From positions 62,001 through 126,000 of the forward strand of contig JBBDNN010000106.1 in NCBI GenBank assembly GCA_040877545.1: a stretch of 64,000 nucleotides of DNA, read 5' to 3'. Source of the DNA: Gracilimonas sp040877545. GTDB taxonomy: Bacteria; Bacteroidota; Rhodothermia; Balneolales; Balneolaceae. This document shows positions 9,019-17,795 of this stretch, in pieces (positions within the stretch are counted from its first letter, which is position 1; each line of letters starts with the position of its first letter). A program made the position numbers and the translations under genes. The notes beneath the pieces are model-generated. The model saw nothing but the letters and a program-made list of their open reading frames with translations. It did no database searches and was not told the origin of the DNA.

Positions 9019-10722
9019 TCAAATTTGAATGGTGAGTTCTTTGATTTTTTCTGTATTTATAAAAGCATTATTGCGTTCTTTAACCTCATGAATAACCTGA
9101 TCACGCTGCTCTTTAAACTTTTCTTTTTCAAGCTGCCTTTTAATTAATGGTATCGCTTCCTTATATGAAAAAGGACGAGCTTCTTTTCTGCCCAAACATT
9201 TATAAATGTGATATTCCCCGTTTTGATATTCAAGAACATTGGATACTTCTCCTACCTGCAGGACTGAAAGTTGAGGGCTAAGTGTTCCGTAACTATTAGC
9301 ATAATCGAAGCCTAATCTCCCGCCAATTAACCGCTCTTCATTTCGTGTACTATAAATCTGTACCATTTTATCAAAAGAAGCTCCTTTATTAATATGATCA
9401 ATAACTTCCTCTGCCTGATTTTTATCTTCCAGAACAATTCGGGATAAATCCAGCTCCAGAGGCTTTATGAACTTTTCCTGATTATTTCTGAAAGTTTCCA
9501 GAATTTCTTGCTCATTAACTTTAATTCCCGACTTTATAGCATCTTCAGCTTCTTTTGCTAAAAACACATGGTAGCTTTGGTTTATGGAAGAAATAACCTC
9601 ATCTACTTCGTGTAATCCAACGCTATTGGCCTTTTCATAGAGATAGGAACGGTATGAAAGGCCGTGAATGAGGTTTTCAAAAGTTCTTAAATTTTTGACA
9701 TTATTTAGATTCTCAATTGGGGTGTATTTCAATTCCCTCAGGAAGACATCCAGTTCTAATGAAAATGTTCCGCTGCTGGCAACTACATCATTACCAATAT
9801 TCATTGCTTCAAGGAATTCACTGTCCTTGGAAATAAAAGAAGAATAATTGTTCGTGATAAGGCTCCATAATTTTTCTACCAATTTCTTATTTATGCTAAC
9901 AGCATTAATAAAATCATCAAGGTGGTTACGGGTGATTATCTCCTTTTTTTGTTTTTCAACAAATGATGCAAATTGGTTTTTATTACTGGCAAACTCATAC
10001 TCAGTCAGAACAGGTTTAGTATATCTATCATTAAGTTTGATTATGCTAAACCCCTGAGCTGTCCTGACCGGCTTGGAAATTTCTCCTGTTTTCATTTCAT
10101 ATGCTTTTCGCTCAAAAGCCACATCCATTTCATCTACAGAAAATATGCCCAGATTACCCCCGTTTTCTGCAAGCTGAGTGTTTTTAAATTCCCTCTTTGC
10201 AATAGCTTCAAATGCCTTGCCATTTTTTATCTCTTTATATAGGGAGTCGGCTTTTTCAGCAGTCGGGGCATAAATATGAGAGGCATTTAACTGAGTATTA
10301 AACTTCACAAACATCTGTTCAACTTCTTCATTACTAACAGTTAAATTTGTCAGAATTTCCTTCTCGAGATACTCTTCATTTAAAACTCTTCTTTTAATCA
10401 TCTCCTTCATATTCATAGCTTCTGAAGTTTCGCTTATGCCAAGCTCACCAGCATGTACAGCTAAAACATAGGTATTGAATTCTGAATCTAATATTGAGGA
10501 CTTATTAGCATAGGACGGACTTAAAGATTGGCCTGTTTTATAATAATATTTTTTAAATGCAGATATGAAATGAGCTTCTGTTACTTCAAGATCATTTATT
10601 TTGGCAAGTATATTTTCATCACTACCTGTTTCCTTCTGGCAAGAAGGAAACATTAACACGAGGCTAAGTGAAAAAAAGAAGAAAAGACGTAAAATTACTT
10701 TTTTGTAGCTATTCAGATCCAT
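9019..10722 (-). CDS. parvulin-type peptidyl-prolyl isomerase lipoprotein (SurA/PrsA-like)
   Basis: About 567 residues. The N-terminus carries a hydrophobic stretch followed by a lipobox-like LMFPSC, so the protein is probably lipidated. Two PPIC-type rotamase domains are visible: residues about 130-235 (LNASHIYAPTAEKADSLYKE ... GGNLGIFSVDEMDVAFE ... ISKPVRTAQGFSIIKLND) and about 415-510 (LDLSRIVLEDKNQAEEVI ... GGRLGFDY ... GEYHIYKCLGR). Such proteins fold outer-membrane proteins in the periplasm. ATG at 10722 was chosen; a GTG two codons upstream is possible. It is first in a run with the TonB receptor, the giant secreted protein and the PorV-like barrel, suggesting a dedicated chaperone for them. 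A perfect LacI-type palindrome lies 34 nt upstream of the start. Confidence 0.85.
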   Translation of the reverse strand: MDLNSYKKVILRLFFFFSLSLVLMFPSCQKETGSDENILAKINDLEVTEAHFISAFKKYYYKTGQSLSPSYANKSSILDSEFNTYVLAVHAGELGISETSEAMNMKEMIKRRVLNEEYLEKEILTNLTVSNEEVEQMFVKFNTQLNASHIYAPTAEKADSLYKEIKNGKAFEAIAKREFKNTQLAENGGNLGIFSVDEMDVAFERKAYEMKTGEISKPVRTAQGFSIIKLNDRYTKPVLTEYEFASNKNQFASFVEKQKKEIITRNHLDDFINAVSINKKLVEKLWSLITNNYSSFISKDSEFLEAMNIGNDVVASSGTFSLELDVFLRELKYTPIENLNNVKNLRTFENLIHGLSYRSYLYEKANSVGLHEVDEVISSINQSYHVFLAKEAEDAIKSGIKVNEQEILETFRNNQEKFIKPLELDLSRIVLEDKNQAEEVIDHINKGASFDKMVQIYSTRNEERLIGGRLGFDYANSYGTLSPQLSVLQVGEVSNVLEYQNGEYHIYKCLGRKEARPFSYKEAIPLIKRQLEKEKFKEQRDQVIHEVKERNNAFINTEKIKELTIQI

Positions 10723-10755
10723 CCACACTCAATTTTATTTCTGCTCACTATATTA

Positions 10756-10769
10756 TGTAAGCGCTTACA
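10756..10769. promoter_or_regulatory. LacI/CcpA-type operator, perfect 14-bp palindrome
   Basis: TGTAAGCGCTTACA is a perfect inverted repeat with the central CG and flanking pattern of LacI-family (cre-like) operators. It lies 34-47 nt upstream of the parvulin ATG, where a repressor could block transcription of the receptor cluster. A second, imperfect copy is at 10973-10986. The regulator gene is not in this window. Confidence 0.6.
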
Positions 10770-10972
10770 AAGTATCAAGTTTTTAGAAAGAATCCATGAA
10801 CTTTTTAACTAAAGATGGGCAGGTTTTAAAAAGGATTGACAGCAACAAGTAAACTTTTATAAATATTAAGCTAAAGCTCCTATAAAAAAGTGTTGCAGGA
10901 AATATTACAAGGGAGAGTTTTTGTGTGGTTGAAAATATTCTAATCTTGTTTCTGTCAATTTTTGAGAATAAA

Positions 10973-10986
10973 TGTAAGTGCTTTCA
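10973..10986. promoter_or_regulatory. second LacI-type operator-like site
   Basis: TGTAAGTGCTTTCA matches the palindrome at 10756 at 12 of 14 positions. Centre-to-centre distance is 217 bp, compatible with an upstream auxiliary operator and looping. It sits just beyond the ispG stop codon, within the 277-base gap between ispG and the receptor cluster. Apart from these two sites the gap is AT-rich and I see no gene in it. Confidence 0.35.
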
Positions 10987-10999
10987 TTAAATGTATTAG

Positions 11000-12232
11000 T
11001 TACACTTCTACCACTTTACCATTGCCATAATTCTCGTGAATATAATCATCGAGTATTTTCCTGAACTCTTTACCGATATGATCCCCTTTTAGGGTAACCG
11101 AATGCTTACCGTCTACATACACCGGGGCTTTGGGTTCTTCAAAAGTGCCGGGAAGTGAGATGCCAATATTGGCTGCTCTTGATTCTCCAGGGCCATTCAC
11201 TACACAGCCCATTACGGCTACATCCATTTCTTCTACTCCGGGATATGCTTTTCGCCAAACTGGCATGGATTCCACTATATAATCCTGGATTTCTTCTGCC
11301 AATTCCTGGAAATAGGTGCTTTTGGTTCGTCCGCAACCGGGACAAGAAGTAACCTGCGGGATAAAGCTTCTTATTTTGAGAGATTGTAGAATTTGCTGAG
11401 CAACCTGTACTTCCAAGGCACGGTCGGCGCCGGGCTGGGGAGTCAACGACACACGAATGGTATCTCCTATGCCCTGTTGTAATATCACAGAAAGTGCGGT
11501 AGCACTTGCCACCATTCCTTTCATTCCCATCCCTGCTTCTGTAAGGCCAACGTGCAATGGATATTCCACAGCCTCAGCAATACGCTCATACACTTTCACT
11601 ACATCCTGAACACCAGACATTTTGCAGCTGATGATAATCTTGTCGGAAGCCAGCCCTACTTCTTCGGCTAATTTAGAGGAACGTTTTGCACTTTCTACCA
11701 TCGTTTCCAACATCACTTCTTTAGCCGACTTTGGTTCGGAAAGTTCACTGTTTGCATCCATTTTCTGAGCAAGCAATTGCTGATCAAGTGATCCCCAGTT
11801 CACGCCAATGCGTACAGGCTTATCATATTTGATTGCCTGCTCTACAATAGTGGTGAAATTTTTGTCCCTGGTTTTGGTTCCGGTATTACCCGGGTTGATG
11901 CGGAACTTAGCCAGCGTTTTTGCCATCTCCGGATATTTGGTAAGCAGTAAATGTCCGTTGTAATGAAAATCGCCAATTACCGGCACGGGAATTCCGCGGT
12001 TTAGCAGCTTCTCCTTAATATGCGGAACCGCCTTAGCCGAAGCATCATTATTTACGGTGATGCGGACCAGCTCAGAACCTGCCCGGTATAAATGTTCGAT
12101 CTGATTGGCCGTTTCTTCTATATCTGCCGTGTCCGTGTTGGTCATGGATTGTACTACAATAGGAGCATCTCCCCCAACCGGAACATCTCCAACCATTACC
12201 TGAATTGATTTTCGTCTTTTAATAGCTGCCAT
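11000..12232 (-). CDS. ispG: 4-hydroxy-3-methylbut-2-en-1-yl diphosphate synthase (flavodoxin/ferredoxin)
   Basis: 410 residues, the usual bacterial length without the extra central domain found in many Bacteroidota and plant versions. IspG converts ME-cPP to HMBPP in the MEP isoprenoid pathway, using a 4Fe-4S cluster. The N-terminal TIM-barrel motifs are present (VGDVPVGGDAPIVVQSMTNT; RITVNNDASA). The C-terminal cluster ligands are in TSCPGCGRTK (CxxC) and VAVMGCVVNGPGE. It is monocistronic on the minus strand, diverging from the amylase gene. Its product feeds the substrate of UppS, encoded at 44-45 kb. Confidence 0.97.
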   Translation of the reverse strand: MAAIKRRKSIQVMVGDVPVGGDAPIVVQSMTNTDTADIEETANQIEHLYRAGSELVRITVNNDASAKAVPHIKEKLLNRGIPVPVIGDFHYNGHLLLTKYPEMAKTLAKFRINPGNTGTKTRDKNFTTIVEQAIKYDKPVRIGVNWGSLDQQLLAQKMDANSELSEPKSAKEVMLETMVESAKRSSKLAEEVGLASDKIIISCKMSGVQDVVKVYERIAEAVEYPLHVGLTEAGMGMKGMVASATALSVILQQGIGDTIRVSLTPQPGADRALEVQVAQQILQSLKIRSFIPQVTSCPGCGRTKSTYFQELAEEIQDYIVESMPVWRKAYPGVEEMDVAVMGCVVNGPGESRAANIGISLPGTFEEPKAPVYVDGKHSVTLKGDHIGKEFRKILDDYIHENYGNGKVVEV

Positions 12233-12795
12233 AATTTCTTATCGAATATTTTTTTGTTTACCTATGCAGAGTGAATGAAGTGCCGAAAAAATTTACCTTA
12301 AATGCTGACTTACCTTTAGGTACTTCTGACGCCAAAAGGTACCTGCATTTTTTCAGCTTTTATGGTTCTTTAATATACGGTGATTCCATTCAAAGTTATG
12401 GCGGGAATTCCCTTTTGGGCGCATTAATTACTTTAAGATACAAACCTTTGAACGGAGTTTCGCCTCTACTCTCTCTAGAACAAGCTTTATGCCATTCTTT
12501 TGGGATTACACCTGCTCTGCCTTTTTTGGGTATACCCAATTCTCCCCAAGAGACCGCGTTGCGGTGTTAAATCTGAGCAGTTTATCATGAAGTACCTTAA
12601 CGATGTAATCCTCTACCTGTTGTTTGGCCATATCATAAGTTCCATTCAGGCGCCGCACTCATTCCGCCCATACCAGAGCCTGCGATAATAGTTTTATATT
12701 AGTGAAGATTTAAAATGGCAACCTATATTTATGGTGCTTATTATAATTTTTACATTTTGCTAATATTGATTTACAAAATCTTTTTAGAAATCATC
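12233..12795. other. long intergenic region between divergent ispG and amylase
   Basis: About 560 bases. It contains a diverged copy of a dispersed repeat (12436-12535, listed separately) and a palindromic stretch around 12316-12345 with two GGTAC-containing arms. A 99-codon plus-strand frame (12271-12570) runs through the repeat; I do not accept it as a gene because it has no recognisable domain, a biased composition and repeat content. Promoters for both flanking genes must lie here but I could not identify them with confidence. Confidence 0.5.
12436..12535 (+). repeat. dispersed intergenic repeat, copy A
   Basis: It shares with 16136-16215 an opening block (AGATACAAA..CTTT..ACG.AGTTTCGC; 24 of 28 identical by eye), a middle block (CAAGCTTTATGCCAT.CTT) and a closing block (CTGCCTTTTTTG). 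Spacing between blocks differs by a few bases to about 20. The order and orientation are the same. Both copies lie in gaps between genes. Confidence 0.6.
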
Positions 12796-14475
12796 ATGAA
12801 ATTATCATATTTGTCTTTAAACCGAACCTGTAAAACTTTTTTTCCAACACTTCTCCTCGTTCTGCTCACTGTTTCAGCACTTGGACAGACTCATCAAGAC
12901 TGGAGCTATAACCTTGGTATCTATGAAGTAAATATTCGTCAATATACCGGGGAAGGCACCTTTAATGCCTTTACAGAGCAGCACCTCGACCGCTTGGAAG
13001 ATCTGGGAGTTGGGATACTTTGGATAATGCCTGTTAATCCTATTGGGCAAGAAAATCGCTTGGGCACACTCGGAAGTTATTATTCAGTTCAGGATTATAA
13101 GGCCGTAAATCCTAATTTCGGCACAATGGAAGACTTCAAAATGCTTGTGCAGGAAGCACATGAACGGGATATGTACGTGATTTTGGACTGGGTGGCAAAT
13201 CACACTTCCTGGGATAATGTCTTAACCGAGGAACATCCTGAATGGTACGTCAAGAATAATCAGGGTGAATTTATCCCACCTCCGGGAACTAACTGGAGCG
13301 ATGTAATAGAATTAGACTATTCAAACCAAGATTTGCGGGACTACATGATTGAAACCCTCAAATTTTGGGTGGATAGTACCGGAGTGGACGGGTTCAGGTT
13401 TGATGCCGTAGATTTTGTTCCCGATGACTTTTGGTCGGATGCAGTTGATTCTCTTAAGTCTCAAAAACCGGATATATTTCTTCTTGCTGAAAGCGATGGC
13501 AAAAAATGGCATGACCTTGGTTTTGATATGACGTTTGGCTGGGGATTATACGGATTTGATAATGGTGTTTTGCTAGATGTTATAGATAACTCGTCTGTAA
13601 CATCATTGAGCTCTTATGTGGCTCACCAGAAATCAACCTATAATGGAAATGACTATCGCATGTATTTCACTTCAAACCATGATATTAATTCCTGGGAAGG
13701 TACCACTTTAGAATTATTTGATTCAGCAGCCAAACCTTTTGCCGTGTTAACAGCTACTTTCAATGGTATGCCGCTTATCTACAGTGGGCAGGAAGCTGGC
13801 CTCAATGAACGACTGAGTTTTTTTGATAAAGATGAAATAAACTGGAAAAGTCATCCAAATTACTCTCTTTATAAAACTCTGTTACAATTAAAAAAAGATA
13901 ACAAAGCACTATGGAATGGCTACAGTGAGAACTGGCTCACTCGTATTTTTTCAAACAACAATATCAAAGTGTTTGCATATTTGAGGAAAATGGATGGAGA
14001 CCGGGTATTTACTATACTGAATTTATCTAATCAAGAACTTGATGTTGTTCTTGATGGTAATGCACATCTGGGCACTTATAAAAATGTTTTTGAAGATGAG
14101 ATCATAACCATAACTAATGATACAGAAATCAGTGTACCCGCCTGGGGATTCAAAATATACCAATCAGGAGGCAGCAGCACAGTAAGTATTGATGATCAGG
14201 CTGATATTCCCTCTTCAACTGCGCTTCATCAGAATTATCCCAATCCGTTTAATCCAACAACAAATATAAATTACCAAGTGTCAAAACCCGGCCCTGTTAA
14301 ACTGAATGTATATGATATGCTTGGCAAAAAAGTAGCTTCTTTGGTTAGCACTACTAAACCTTTAGGAAATTATTCAATTAAGTTTAATGGCGAAAACCTA
14401 TCTTCTGGTATTTACATTTATAGATTAGCTTCTGAAGGTACTGTCATTACAAGGAAAATGATATTAATGAAATAA
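12796..14475 (+). CDS. secreted GH13 alpha-amylase family enzyme with type IX sorting domain
   Basis: 559 residues from the ATG at 12796, chosen because it puts a signal peptide (TLLLVLLTVSALGQ) at the N-terminus; an in-frame upstream start adds 27 unlikely residues. The GH13 barrel covers about residues 35-370: LGVGILWIMPVNPIG, DWVANHTS, GFRFDAVDF with nucleophile Asp203, acid/base Glu232 in LLAESDG, and stabiliser Asp296 after SNH. It should cleave alpha-1,4-glucans outside the cell. After a C-terminal beta domain the last 80 residues form a sorting domain (HQNYPNPFNPTTNINY ... MILMK), so export through the type IX system is expected. It stands alone; no sus-like transport genes adjoin it, but the receptor cluster 2 kb away is a candidate partner. 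Confidence 0.92.
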   Translation: MKLSYLSLNRTCKTFFPTLLLVLLTVSALGQTHQDWSYNLGIYEVNIRQYTGEGTFNAFTEQHLDRLEDLGVGILWIMPVNPIGQENRLGTLGSYYSVQDYKAVNPNFGTMEDFKMLVQEAHERDMYVILDWVANHTSWDNVLTEEHPEWYVKNNQGEFIPPPGTNWSDVIELDYSNQDLRDYMIETLKFWVDSTGVDGFRFDAVDFVPDDFWSDAVDSLKSQKPDIFLLAESDGKKWHDLGFDMTFGWGLYGFDNGVLLDVIDNSSVTSLSSYVAHQKSTYNGNDYRMYFTSNHDINSWEGTTLELFDSAAKPFAVLTATFNGMPLIYSGQEAGLNERLSFFDKDEINWKSHPNYSLYKTLLQLKKDNKALWNGYSENWLTRIFSNNNIKVFAYLRKMDGDRVFTILNLSNQELDVVLDGNAHLGTYKNVFEDEIITITNDTEISVPAWGFKIYQSGGSSTVSIDDQADIPSSTALHQNYPNPFNPTTNINYQVSKPGPVKLNVYDMLGKKVASLVSTTKPLGNYSIKFNGENLSSGIYIYRLASEGTVITRKMILMK

Positions 14476-14514
14476 CTTGTCTACAGCGTATGGAATCCAT
14501 TTGTGGCAAAAATC

Positions 14515-15369
14515 TTATTCTTTTTTACTGAGTTCAAACAGTTTTCTCTTTTCTTCTTTTGAAAGTGAATCGTAGCCTTTTTTGGAAATCTTTTCCAGGA
14601 TTCCATCCAGCTCTGTCTGATCAACTTCTTCTACAATGTCGGCATCCGTCACAATGCTCATATTATTTTTTCGGGATTTTCTTTTTGGCTTCACTTTCCC
14701 AAACAAGTATTCAAAATAACGAATTATTAAACTTAAGTCGGTTCCATTTTTATATGCTTTTATAGATAAATATCCTCCTAAAGCACCCCCAAGGTGAACA
14801 AGACGGGCAACACCATCGGCACTTCCCAAAAATAATATATCGATGGCAATCCACCCGGCTACAAAATACCGCGCCTGAATAGGTGGGAACAGGAACAACA
14901 TAATGGGAGCTGTTGGATACAGCATAGCAAAAGCCACTAAAATACCAGTAACAGCACCGGATGCACCAATTACCAAAGCTGCCCCGAATACTGCTGCGAT
15001 GGCGGCATCAAGTACCGCGCCTAAAATTCCCGCAGCAAAATAAATAACGGTAAAGGACCGCGGACCAACAGTTTCCTCAACGGCTTTACCCATCCACCAA
15101 AGCCACAGCATATTGAATAGAAAATGAAGAAAACCCGCATGCAGAAACATGTAGGTTACCAGTCTCCATGGCTGCGTAAAAAAGGTGGGGAAGGAAGGAT
15201 CGAAACCGAGAGTGGGAATTACCCAGTTATTCAGTGTTTGCCCGCCAAGAGATTGTATCACAAATACAATAAGATTTAAAAGAATGATGGTGCGGATGGC
15301 AACCGGCATTCTCATAAAGCCCCTCTTTATAGAGCCGCCAAAAGAATCGTATGGCATGTTATTTCTCAT
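14515..15369 (-). CDS. rhomboid family intramembrane serine protease
   Basis: 284 residues from the ATG at 15369 (a TTG at 15390 is also in frame). Six or more membrane segments are visible. Catalytic Ser137 is in GASGAVTG on one helix and His192 is in HLGGALGGY on a later helix. The conserved loop YMFLHAGFLHFLFNMLWLWW is present. Rhomboids cut membrane proteins within or near the bilayer. The C-terminal tail of about 75 residues is soluble and charged (KPKRKSRKNN; then EKISKKGYDSLSKEEKRKL). It is preceded by a second rhomboid on the same strand, 38 nt away, and the two are probably co-expressed paralogues. Substrates unknown. Confidence 0.92.
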   Translation of the reverse strand: MRNNMPYDSFGGSIKRGFMRMPVAIRTIILLNLIVFVIQSLGGQTLNNWVIPTLGFDPSFPTFFTQPWRLVTYMFLHAGFLHFLFNMLWLWWMGKAVEETVGPRSFTVIYFAAGILGAVLDAAIAAVFGAALVIGASGAVTGILVAFAMLYPTAPIMLFLFPPIQARYFVAGWIAIDILFLGSADGVARLVHLGGALGGYLSIKAYKNGTDLSLIIRYFEYLFGKVKPKRKSRKNNMSIVTDADIVEEVDQTELDGILEKISKKGYDSLSKEEKRKLFELSKKE

Positions 15370-15407
15370 GATAATCTCATTCGAATACAATAATTAAAAA
15401 ATCAGGC

Positions 15408-16037
15408 TTAATGTTCCGGCTTTTTCAGTTTCCAGAACTTAATAAGGATAAATCCAACAACTAAACCACCAAGGTGAGCAAAATGCGCAATTCCGGGACT
15501 ATAATTTGTGAGGCCCGAGAATAGTTCAAACGCTCCGAATATCATAACAAAATACTTTGCTTTGATAGGTATGGGTGGAATAAGCAGGATGATATATTTA
15601 TCGGGAAACATCATTCCAAAGGCTAAAAGTATACCATATACTGCACCGGAAGCTCCAATAGTAGGTGCTCCGCTTCCACCAATCCACATGTGGATTAATG
15701 CCGCTCCTACCCCGGTTAACATATAGTATAGAAGAAAACGTTTAGATCCCCATAAATTTTCAATGGCCTGGCCAAAAATCCAGAGCGCAATGAGGTTAAA
15801 AAATATATGCCCCAAACTGGCGTGCAGAAACATGTAGGTTACCAACTGCCAGGGATAGAAATACCCGCTATCAACAGGATAGAGAGCCAAATAGGAGAAA
15901 GCCATCTCACCAAGTGGAGTCAAACCGCTGGCAAAAAGACTTACTGTAGCCAAGAAAGCCAACCCGTTAATGATTAACAGATTTTTAATTACGGGTGGAA
16001 AAATCGAGAATTGAGTGTTCGGCGAAAAATTATCCAA
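15408..16037 (-). CDS. rhomboid family intramembrane serine protease (second copy)
   Basis: 209 residues, starting at a TTG because no in-frame ATG occurs before the first membrane segment. The motif set matches its neighbour: YMFLHASLGHIFFNLIALW, GASGAVYGILLAFGMMFPD with the catalytic serine, and AHLGGLVVGFIL with the histidine. It lacks the charged C-terminal tail of the downstream copy. The shared phrase structure, including identical DNA around the YMFLHA loop, indicates tandem duplication followed by divergence. Confidence 0.9.
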   Translation of the reverse strand: MDNFSPNTQFSIFPPVIKNLLIINGLAFLATVSLFASGLTPLGEMAFSYLALYPVDSGYFYPWQLVTYMFLHASLGHIFFNLIALWIFGQAIENLWGSKRFLLYYMLTGVGAALIHMWIGGSGAPTIGASGAVYGILLAFGMMFPDKYIILLIPPIPIKAKYFVMIFGAFELFSGLTNYSPGIAHFAHLGGLVVGFILIKFWKLKKPEH

Positions 16038-16135
16038 AAGAATTATTTATTGATTTTTTAACTACAGGAATATACGCTGATGCCGGTTAATGTTACGCCG
16101 GTAATCTTCGCTCCCCCGGATGATATCAAACCTAA

Positions 16136-16215
16136 AGATACAAAGCTTTAGACGAAGTTTCGCTTTGCTTGCAAGCTTTATGCCATGCTTATAATTTTTT
16201 TACCCTTCTGCCTTT
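16136..16215 (+). repeat. dispersed intergenic repeat, copy B
   Basis: Counterpart of the repeat at 12436-12535. In this copy AAAGCTT (about 16143) and AAGCTTT (about 16173) can pair, enclosing a CGAAGTTTCG sub-hairpin, so an RNA or cruciform structure is possible. It lies between the M48 protease and the second rhomboid. Apart from this element, the gap 16038-16282 shows nothing I recognise. Confidence 0.55.
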
Positions 16216-16282
16216 TTTGCGGGTCTTTTATTCCACCTATAAAATTCATCCTATCAAACCCTGCTTTTTGTTTGATACATAA

Positions 16283-17776
16283 TCACTGAACCGGAATTTT
16301 AATTGTCTGGCCGGCTTCAATGGTTTCATCCAAATTTACCTGGTTTATAATAGCAAGATCCATTGGTGTAAAATTCATGGGCAGGTTTCGGGGTAATAAA
16401 TCACTGAAGGGTGCACTTCGGTTTACCTGCCTGAGTTCTAATTTTACCGGCTGCACGTTTAAAATATCCGGGTCCGTTACCTCATTAAATCCCTGAACTA
16501 CGGAGTTAAAGGTGGAAGCATAATTCCCGTACTGATTTGATGTGGTGTAGCTTAAAAAGGTATAAATATTATTTTCATAAGAAAGAGCTGAAACCAGTAT
16601 TTGCAGTTCGGTGCCATCTTCCATTTGTGCGGCAGCTTCTTCCTGATATCCTCTTAACCCATTCGTGGTAAATTGGTTTTGCCCGAGCCTTGAAACCCCT
16701 TCCTGATTCGTAAATGACTGCACCGATGCCTGAGGAGAATTATTTTCTGAATCTATAGCAAATTGGATAATTGCGTCTTGATTTTCATTGAACATAACCA
16801 CCACAGACGGCTGGTTTTGTACCGAAAATCCATCGGGCACCGGAAATTGAAATGAAAGATCCGGATGGTAAAAAATCCCGTTTTCCTCAAAACCCTCCCG
16901 CGGATTTTCACCAAAAATAATCCCTTCAATCCTGCCCATAAATTCTTCTTCATCCAAAATGGTTTGCTCGTAACCTTCCTCTTCCCATGACCGCGCAAGT
17001 TCCGGAATTGTTTGCTCTCTTTCGCCGGGATCGGGGTGTGTTGATAGCAGCGTGGGAACACCTCCGCCTTCTTCTTCAGAAATACGTTTTAAGGAGGTGA
17101 AAAATTCGGCGCCTTCGGCAGCCTGATAACTATTCATAGCAGAATATTCCACTCCTAACTCATCCGACTCCCGTTCATCATCCCGCCCATATTTTAAAAA
17201 CAGTAACTGTGCAGTTTGGCTGCTAAGCTGGAGGATACTTCCCCCATCCAAACCAACAGATTCGCCTATTATAGCTCCGCCAATTATGGCAAGCTGTCCA
17301 AACTGCTGTTCTGCCGCTCGCTGGGAGGCATGTCTGGCAGCTACATGTCCAATTTCATGGCCCAAGACTACTGCCAATTGCGCTTCATTATTTAAATGTG
17401 AAAGCAATCCTCTTGTTACATATATATAGCCGCCGGGCAATGCAAAGGCATTCACCACAGGACTGTTTAAAACCCGAAAGGTAAATTCCGTATTTTGAAA
17501 TTTCTCGTCCACACCTTCGCGGCGTAAATGGCTTACCTCCAGCAATTCCTGTCCAATTTCATCAACATAATTTGAAAGGTCCTCATTTTCATAAAGTCCA
17601 AATTGGGCAATAACTTCGCTATCTGATTCTGCTCCAATCTCCTTTTCCTGTTCCCAGGTATATCCAAAAGCTCTTTTGTTTCCCGACACTGGATTTACCT
17701 GCATTGAAACGCATGCGACATTTAATAGCACCGCCGCAATTAAAAACGGCAGTATTTTATCGTATCTGATTCTCAT
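16283..17776 (-). CDS. M48 family metalloprotease, lipoprotein, with C-terminal LysM-like tail (BepA-like)
   Basis: 497 residues. The ATG at 17776 is chosen because AAGGAG lies 9 nt upstream and it gives a short signal peptide with a lipobox-like LLNVAC. The zinc site is HEIGH at residues 140-144, with the third ligand Glu203 in ESDELG. The leading NPVSGNKRAFGYTWEQEKEIG is typical of periplasmic M48B enzymes. The end (LLPRNLPMNFTPMDLAIINQVNLDETIEAGQTIKIPVQ, split here as a LysM-like fold) resembles a wall-binding or protein-binding module. Relatives such as BepA and YcaL/LoiP control outer-membrane protein assembly. Its place before two rhomboids makes a small protease block. Confidence 0.9.
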   Translation of the reverse strand: MRIRYDKILPFLIAAVLLNVACVSMQVNPVSGNKRAFGYTWEQEKEIGAESDSEVIAQFGLYENEDLSNYVDEIGQELLEVSHLRREGVDEKFQNTEFTFRVLNSPVVNAFALPGGYIYVTRGLLSHLNNEAQLAVVLGHEIGHVAARHASQRAAEQQFGQLAIIGGAIIGESVGLDGGSILQLSSQTAQLLFLKYGRDDERESDELGVEYSAMNSYQAAEGAEFFTSLKRISEEEGGGVPTLLSTHPDPGEREQTIPELARSWEEEGYEQTILDEEEFMGRIEGIIFGENPREGFEENGIFYHPDLSFQFPVPDGFSVQNQPSVVVMFNENQDAIIQFAIDSENNSPQASVQSFTNQEGVSRLGQNQFTTNGLRGYQEEAAAQMEDGTELQILVSALSYENNIYTFLSYTTSNQYGNYASTFNSVVQGFNEVTDPDILNVQPVKLELRQVNRSAPFSDLLPRNLPMNFTPMDLAIINQVNLDETIEAGQTIKIPVQ

Positions 17777-17795
17777 AACCGGCTGCTCCTTATAG
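17767..17795 (-). promoter_or_regulatory. strong ribosome binding site of the M48 gene
   Basis: On the minus strand TATAAGGAG is followed by a 9-nt spacer and the ATG at 17776. The motif is unusually good for this window, where most genes lack a clear Shine-Dalgarno sequence, and it decides against the in-frame start at 17818. Confidence 0.5.

Noticed and set aside
12271..12570. 99-codon plus-strand frame between ispG and the amylase gene
   Set aside because: It runs through the dispersed repeat, has no recognisable domain or signal, and its composition is unlike the neighbouring genes.
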